Shown: piece by piece, positions 17,732-20,522 of the stretch
Position numbering within the stretch: the stretch's first letter is position 1
How the letters are laid out: each line of letters starts with the position of its first letter
Assembly: GCA_040880545.1 (NCBI GenBank)
Contig: JBBDIE010000125.1
Coordinates: 1 to 20,522, forward strand
Source of the DNA: M55B112 sp040880545
Lineage (GTDB): Bacteria; Bacteroidota; Bacteroidia; Bacteroidales; GCA-2748055
Reading direction: 5' to 3'
Length of the DNA stretch: 20,522 bases
Program-made: the position numbers and the translations under genes
Notes under the pieces: model-generated
Database searches by the model: none
The model's input: the letters and a program-made list of their open reading frames with translations, nothing else
What the model was told of the DNA's origin: nothing

Positions 17732-18109
17732 GTGCTTGATAGAAAACACCAATTAGATGCCTTTTCCCCAACTCCAAAAAAATTATCGCTTGCCTTGCAC
17801 TTAACGTATTCTTATGAGCCTCCACAAAATATTATGCGTTTTCTTACAGATAATATTATTTCAGGGCAAAGCGTATTAATTTATTTATAATACTGAAGGC
17901 TTTGTGCCTATAATCTGGTTTCAACCACTTTAGGGTAAAACTGTTTTTTACGAAATATTTTTAAATAACTTTATTCTGTAACGTGGGTGTTTGGGTTTGG
18001 AATACTTTGTTAAGTATTTAAAAAACAGTATTATAACCAATTATCCATACTGCTAATTTCTTCTGTGTTTTATTCATTTTCAAGATACATGTGAACTCTT
18101 AAACTCCAG

Positions 18110-18137
18110 TTATTAAGAGATAATTAGAATTTTATTA
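18110..18137 (+). promoter_or_regulatory. Shared upstream element, copy at T9SS protein gene
   Basis: Begins TTATTAAGAGATAATTAGA, then ATTTTATTA, and ends 44 nt before the ATG at 18182. The first 19 bases match the copy at 19976-19994 in 16 positions, and the whole 28 match the susC1 copy in 23. Confidence 0.4.
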
Positions 18138-18181
18138 GCACGTCTAGTCTATATTAATTGGTGAATCAAAAATTAACTGAT

Positions 18182-19828
18182 ATGAAAAAACTATTACTAT
18201 TTACAGCATTTTCGATCGCCATGAGTGGATTGGTTGCTCAGTACCAGGGTACTCCATGGTATGGAACCCCCTGGGCCTTTGGCGAAGACAGCGCGGCAAA
18301 TCTCAGCGTAGGTTTGGGCATCGCAACTAAGAATACTTTCGCGAACGGTGTACTGCACTCCGCTTATGATGTAGGAGTGGTGGATACGCTGCTAAGACCG
18401 GTCGGCGATCCCGGTGGTGCATTGGTTGCCGGATCGGGAGTGATAAACAGTTCAGCTACCAATGGTGATTATAGGAGGCCACAGGCAACAGCAGACGGAG
18501 TATCATTGGATCAGAGCGACATAGATGCTATCGAAAGTCCGAATTTTGGGGCCATGTTCAGTTCACATGATAACAGGGGAGTAACAGGTAAAACCGGTGG
18601 ATGGTATCGGTACACTTGTAATTTCTCATCGAATGGAAATTATAAGATGGTGTTGCGTATGTGGGGAAATTCTGACCCTGGATATGCAGCATGGGTCAGG
18701 TTTTATGACAAAGCTACAATGACACCGCTTTACCCGTGGGTTCGTTTCAACCCTGGTGACGGAGATGGAGGAGACCTGGAAGGCGCCAGCCTAATAGATG
18801 TCACTTCAGAAACCTTTGATACAATCGTTAATAAACAAGGAGCACCAAGAGGTCAAACCTGGATTGAGCTGAATGACGGGCTCACACTGAATGGAGACGT
18901 GGTTGTGGAATACTCGGATGTGGGACCATCCGAAGCTTATGGCGAAAATATTCGTGGGGCCGGTTCCGGAAATTTTGGTGAATTTCTTTTCTTATATACC
19001 GGTGAAGCATCTGATGAATTTGCCCCTGTGGCAGAAGTGTATAAGGAATCCTATGATGATATGGAGGAAATTTCCCTGACACTTACCGAAGACGGAACCC
19101 TCTACCTTGTTCCTGCCGGCACTGCTATCGAAGACGCGGAAACCGCAAACATCGATAAGATGGTAATGACCACCAGCGATACCTATACAAAACCTGTAAA
19201 GGAGCTTGACCTGGAACAGGATATCCAGATTGTAACCATGGATGCAGCCGGAAACTCAAGAATAACTACGCCTATAACGCTTCAGAAGGCATTCACGGCG
19301 GACACAACACAGGGAGTAACTGGTGATACCATTTACTTAAACACCACACGGGCCGGAACAGTGTATCTTGTTCCTTCCAATGTTAATGGCGATTTTACTT
19401 CACTGTCTGTTGCATTTGCAGGAGGAAATGCAGATACTGCTGCTGTAACCGGAGGAGTTGATTCACTTATAATTACAACGCTTACGGGTGACCTGGACTG
19501 CAATTTGTGGTTGTATGACGCATTAACCGGAGAAATCTCCGACCCCATTGCATTCCAGCTTGGAGCAGGAGGTGATCCGTCATCGGTTCAACTTCAAAAC
19601 CTTCGGGATTTAACGGTCTCTTTTTATCATAATGAGATCATTGTGCAGCACAATGCTGACTACAACGAACTTGCTGTATATGACATCCTTGGGAAACAAC
19701 ATCTCCGCAAAAGCGTACATTCCAACAGGATCAGTGTAAATGCAAATGATCTGAATGACGGTGTATACATCATCAGGCTGACAGGGAATTCTGGTATTGC
19801 CACCAGGAAATTCCTGCTGAGCAGATAG
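18182..19828 (+). CDS. T9SS-exported protein with CBM6/malectin-like N-terminus and type A sorting domain
   Basis: Probably a secreted or surface-attached glycan-binding protein; no catalytic domain was recognised. The ATG at 18182 gives the signal MKKLLLFTAFSIAMSGLVAQ. A TTG-initiated frame from 18158 is not needed. The mature protein opens YQGTPWYGTPW, like the GTPW openings of CBM6-type modules in Bacteroidota. GDYRRPQATADGV and GGWYRYTCNFSSNGNYKMVLRMWG resemble the yR..dgVD and GEWxxYTVNV..GxYxxxLR strands of CBM6/malectin-like folds. Two similar modules follow: about 296-377 (DGTLYLVPAGT) and 382-459 (AGTVYLVPSNV). The last 78 residues (471-548) are a type A T9SS sorting domain: LAVYDILGKQ, LNDGVYIIRL, ATRKFLLSR. 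The gene diverges from the susC1 operon and ends before a strong terminator, so it is probably a single-gene unit. The sorting domain is secure; the CBM assignment is tentative. Confidence 0.88.
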   Translation: MKKLLLFTAFSIAMSGLVAQYQGTPWYGTPWAFGEDSAANLSVGLGIATKNTFANGVLHSAYDVGVVDTLLRPVGDPGGALVAGSGVINSSATNGDYRRPQATADGVSLDQSDIDAIESPNFGAMFSSHDNRGVTGKTGGWYRYTCNFSSNGNYKMVLRMWGNSDPGYAAWVRFYDKATMTPLYPWVRFNPGDGDGGDLEGASLIDVTSETFDTIVNKQGAPRGQTWIELNDGLTLNGDVVVEYSDVGPSEAYGENIRGAGSGNFGEFLFLYTGEASDEFAPVAEVYKESYDDMEEISLTLTEDGTLYLVPAGTAIEDAETANIDKMVMTTSDTYTKPVKELDLEQDIQIVTMDAAGNSRITTPITLQKAFTADTTQGVTGDTIYLNTTRAGTVYLVPSNVNGDFTSLSVAFAGGNADTAAVTGGVDSLIITTLTGDLDCNLWLYDALTGEISDPIAFQLGAGGDPSSVQLQNLRDLTVSFYHNEIIVQHNADYNELAVYDILGKQHLRKSVHSNRISVNANDLNDGVYIIRLTGNSGIATRKFLLSR

Positions 19829-19862
19829 GTTAATTGATTCAAGGAACCAGGTTTTAATCACA

Positions 19863-19903
19863 AATAAAAGAGGCTGTTCAAATCATGAACAGCCTCTTTT
19901 ATT
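19863..19903 (+). terminator. Intrinsic terminator after T9SS protein gene
   Basis: Perfect 18 bp inverted repeat (19863-19880 with 19886-19903) around the loop AATCA. The GC-rich core is GAGGCTGTTCA/TGAACAGCCTC, with A-run and T-run flanks. It lies 35 bp after the stop at 19828 and could also work in the opposite direction. Confidence 0.9.
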
Positions 19904-19975
19904 ATAAGCAATCAGGGTGTATCCCGAATTAATTTTACCGGTAAACATATCCTGCGGCGATCATGCATTAATTGA

Positions 19976-19994
19976 TTATTAAGTAAAAATTAGA
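19976..19994 (+). promoter_or_regulatory. Shared upstream element, copy at truncated sulfatase
   Basis: TTATTAAGTAAAAATTAGA matches the element at 18110-18128 in 16 of 19 positions. It ends 51 nt before the ATG at 20046, against 53 nt from the end of the same 19-base block to the ATG at 18182. It is a candidate promoter or operator shared with the T9SS protein gene and, more loosely, susC1. Confidence 0.4.
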
Positions 19995-20045
19995 TTGGTT
20001 GGAGTAAGTTTCAGAATTGATCCATTTCCAATTCAAAAACGTAAA

Positions 20046-20432
20046 ATGAACAAGACTCATTCTCACCTGGCCTTATTACCGGCAGCCATTCTATGTGCCG
20101 GTCTTATGGTAACTCCTGGTTATTCTCAGACTCCCCCGAATATCGTAGTTATATTGACAGATGATCAGGGCTTTGCAGATTTCAGCTATAATCCCCACCA
20201 TGCGGATTATGTGCATACCCCTAATATGGACTCGCTGGCCAATGAGGGTATCTTTTTTTTACAGGCATATACATCGGGTAATACCTGTTCGCCAACACGT
20301 GCCGGAATAATGACAGGTCGGTATCAGCATCGTTCCGGAATTTACGATTCGGGAGAAGGTGGTTCCGGATTACCATTGGAGGAGATAATCTTTCCACAAT
20401 TTCTGCAACCTGCTGGTCCAACTCCTATATAG
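20046..20432 (+). pseudogene. Truncated family S1 sulfatase (N-terminal part only)
   Basis: The ATG at 20046 is chosen because it gives a signal peptide ending GYSQ (about residue 28); a TTG-initiated frame to 19995 is less likely. PPNIVVILTDDQGF carries metal ligands Asp39 and Asp40. The formylglycine motif C-S-P-T-R (Cys81) with AGIMTGR is intact. After LPLEEI...FLQPAG the frame ends in PTPI and a TAG at 20430-20432, after 128 residues. The intact sulfatase at 2704 continues here through GYTTGIFGKWHLG for about 320 more residues. The stop coincides with the start of non-sulfatase sequence, so insertion of an element is more likely than a point nonsense mutation. The fragment lacks the second half of the active site and cannot be active. 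Unlike the other three sulfatases it lacks a clear lipobox. Whether the 3' part resumes beyond 20522 cannot be seen. Confidence 0.8.
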
Positions 20433-20522
20433 GGTCTGCTGAAAAACATGTAATATACTTAATATCAGTATATTAGGCTATTTATTCTATTAAAAAGTGC
20501 AAGGTTTTTTGGAAATCAGATA
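20432..20522. mobile_element. Possible left end of an insertion sequence
   Basis: From 20432 the sequence changes from sulfatase coding to AT-rich non-coding DNA starting GGGTCTGCTGAAAAAC. From memory this resembles terminal inverted repeats of some IS4/IS5/IS1182-type elements; I could not check it. An inner inverted repeat, TAATATAC (20451-20458) with GTATATTA (20468-20475), follows. No transposase is visible because the window ends at 20522. Confidence 0.35.

Larger units (their letters stand above)
17651..18181. promoter_or_regulatory. Divergent regulatory region between SusCD operon and T9SS protein gene
   Basis: This 531 bp AT-rich stretch contains no credible gene. It must contain the promoter of the susC1 operon (minus strand) and that of the T9SS protein gene (plus strand). 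A similar element lies near each end, pointing toward its own gene (17704-17731 minus, 18110-18137 plus). No exact TAnnTTTG box at a fitting distance, riboswitch fold or regulator gene was recognised. Confidence 0.6.

Noticed and set aside
18003..18012. TACTTTG near 18003 as a Bacteroidetes -7 promoter box
   Set aside because: It is one base short of the TAnnTTTG consensus and has no matching -33 element at a proper distance. It is also about 170 bp from the start codon.
20380..20432. Simple frameshift as the cause of the truncated sulfatase
   Set aside because: Reading the other two frames after 20432 does not recover GKWHLG or any later sulfatase motif, so a single-base shift does not explain the end. 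A boundary with foreign sequence fits better.
20451..20475. 8 bp inverted repeat TAATATAC/GTATATTA with a 9-base loop as a terminator or attachment site
   Set aside because: All A/T apart from a single C-G pair, so a weak hairpin without a T-tract. It is kept only as a descriptive detail of the possible IS end.

Overview
The window is part of a polysaccharide utilisation locus (PUL) from a member of the Bacteroidota. The evidence is two tandem SusC/SusD pairs, lipoprotein signal peptides on most enzymes, a DUF1735-type SusE-like surface lipoprotein, a protein with a C-terminal type IX secretion (T9SS) sorting domain, and four family S1 sulfatases. The abundance of sulfatases fits a marine or alga-associated organism, or one that feeds on sulfated host glycans. 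The lineage cannot be resolved further from sequence alone. Two runs of exactly 100 N show this is a scaffolded draft or metagenome assembly.

Layout. (1) 1-4029, plus strand: a GH92 exo-alpha-mannosidase lipoprotein whose 5' end lies outside the window, then an S1 sulfatase, ending at a bidirectional terminator. (2) 4096-5670, minus strand: a second, different S1 sulfatase. (3) 5671-6013: an AT-rich divergent intergenic region with short direct repeats. (4) 6014-7123, plus strand: a third S1 sulfatase, interrupted by an assembly gap. (5) 17650 down to 7138, minus strand: a compact five-gene operon in the order susC1, susD1, susC2, susD2, susE-like lipoprotein, with 14-40 bp between genes. susC1 has an assembly gap over its plug domain. 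(6) 17651-18181: a 531 bp divergent regulatory region. (7) 18182-19828, plus strand: a T9SS-exported, probably carbohydrate-binding protein with a strong terminator. (8) 20046-20432, plus strand: a fourth sulfatase cut off just before its GKWHLG motif, next to sequence resembling an insertion-sequence end.

Likely joint function (inference). The T9SS protein and the SusD and SusE-like lipoproteins capture a sulfated glycan at the surface. The sulfatases remove O-sulfate groups, the GH92 removes alpha-linked mannose, and the two SusCD transporters import the products. Candidate substrates are a sulfated mannose-containing polysaccharide or sulfated N-glycan. No endo-acting enzyme or lyase is visible, so the locus probably continues beyond the window. 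No regulator (SusR, HTCS, ECF sigma/anti-sigma), sulfatase-maturing enzyme, tRNA, rRNA or CRISPR array was seen.

The most interesting observations are: a similar AT-rich element 44-62 nt upstream of three genes; the tandem SusCD operon with a short-plug second SusC; the architecture of the T9SS protein; and the truncated fourth sulfatase.
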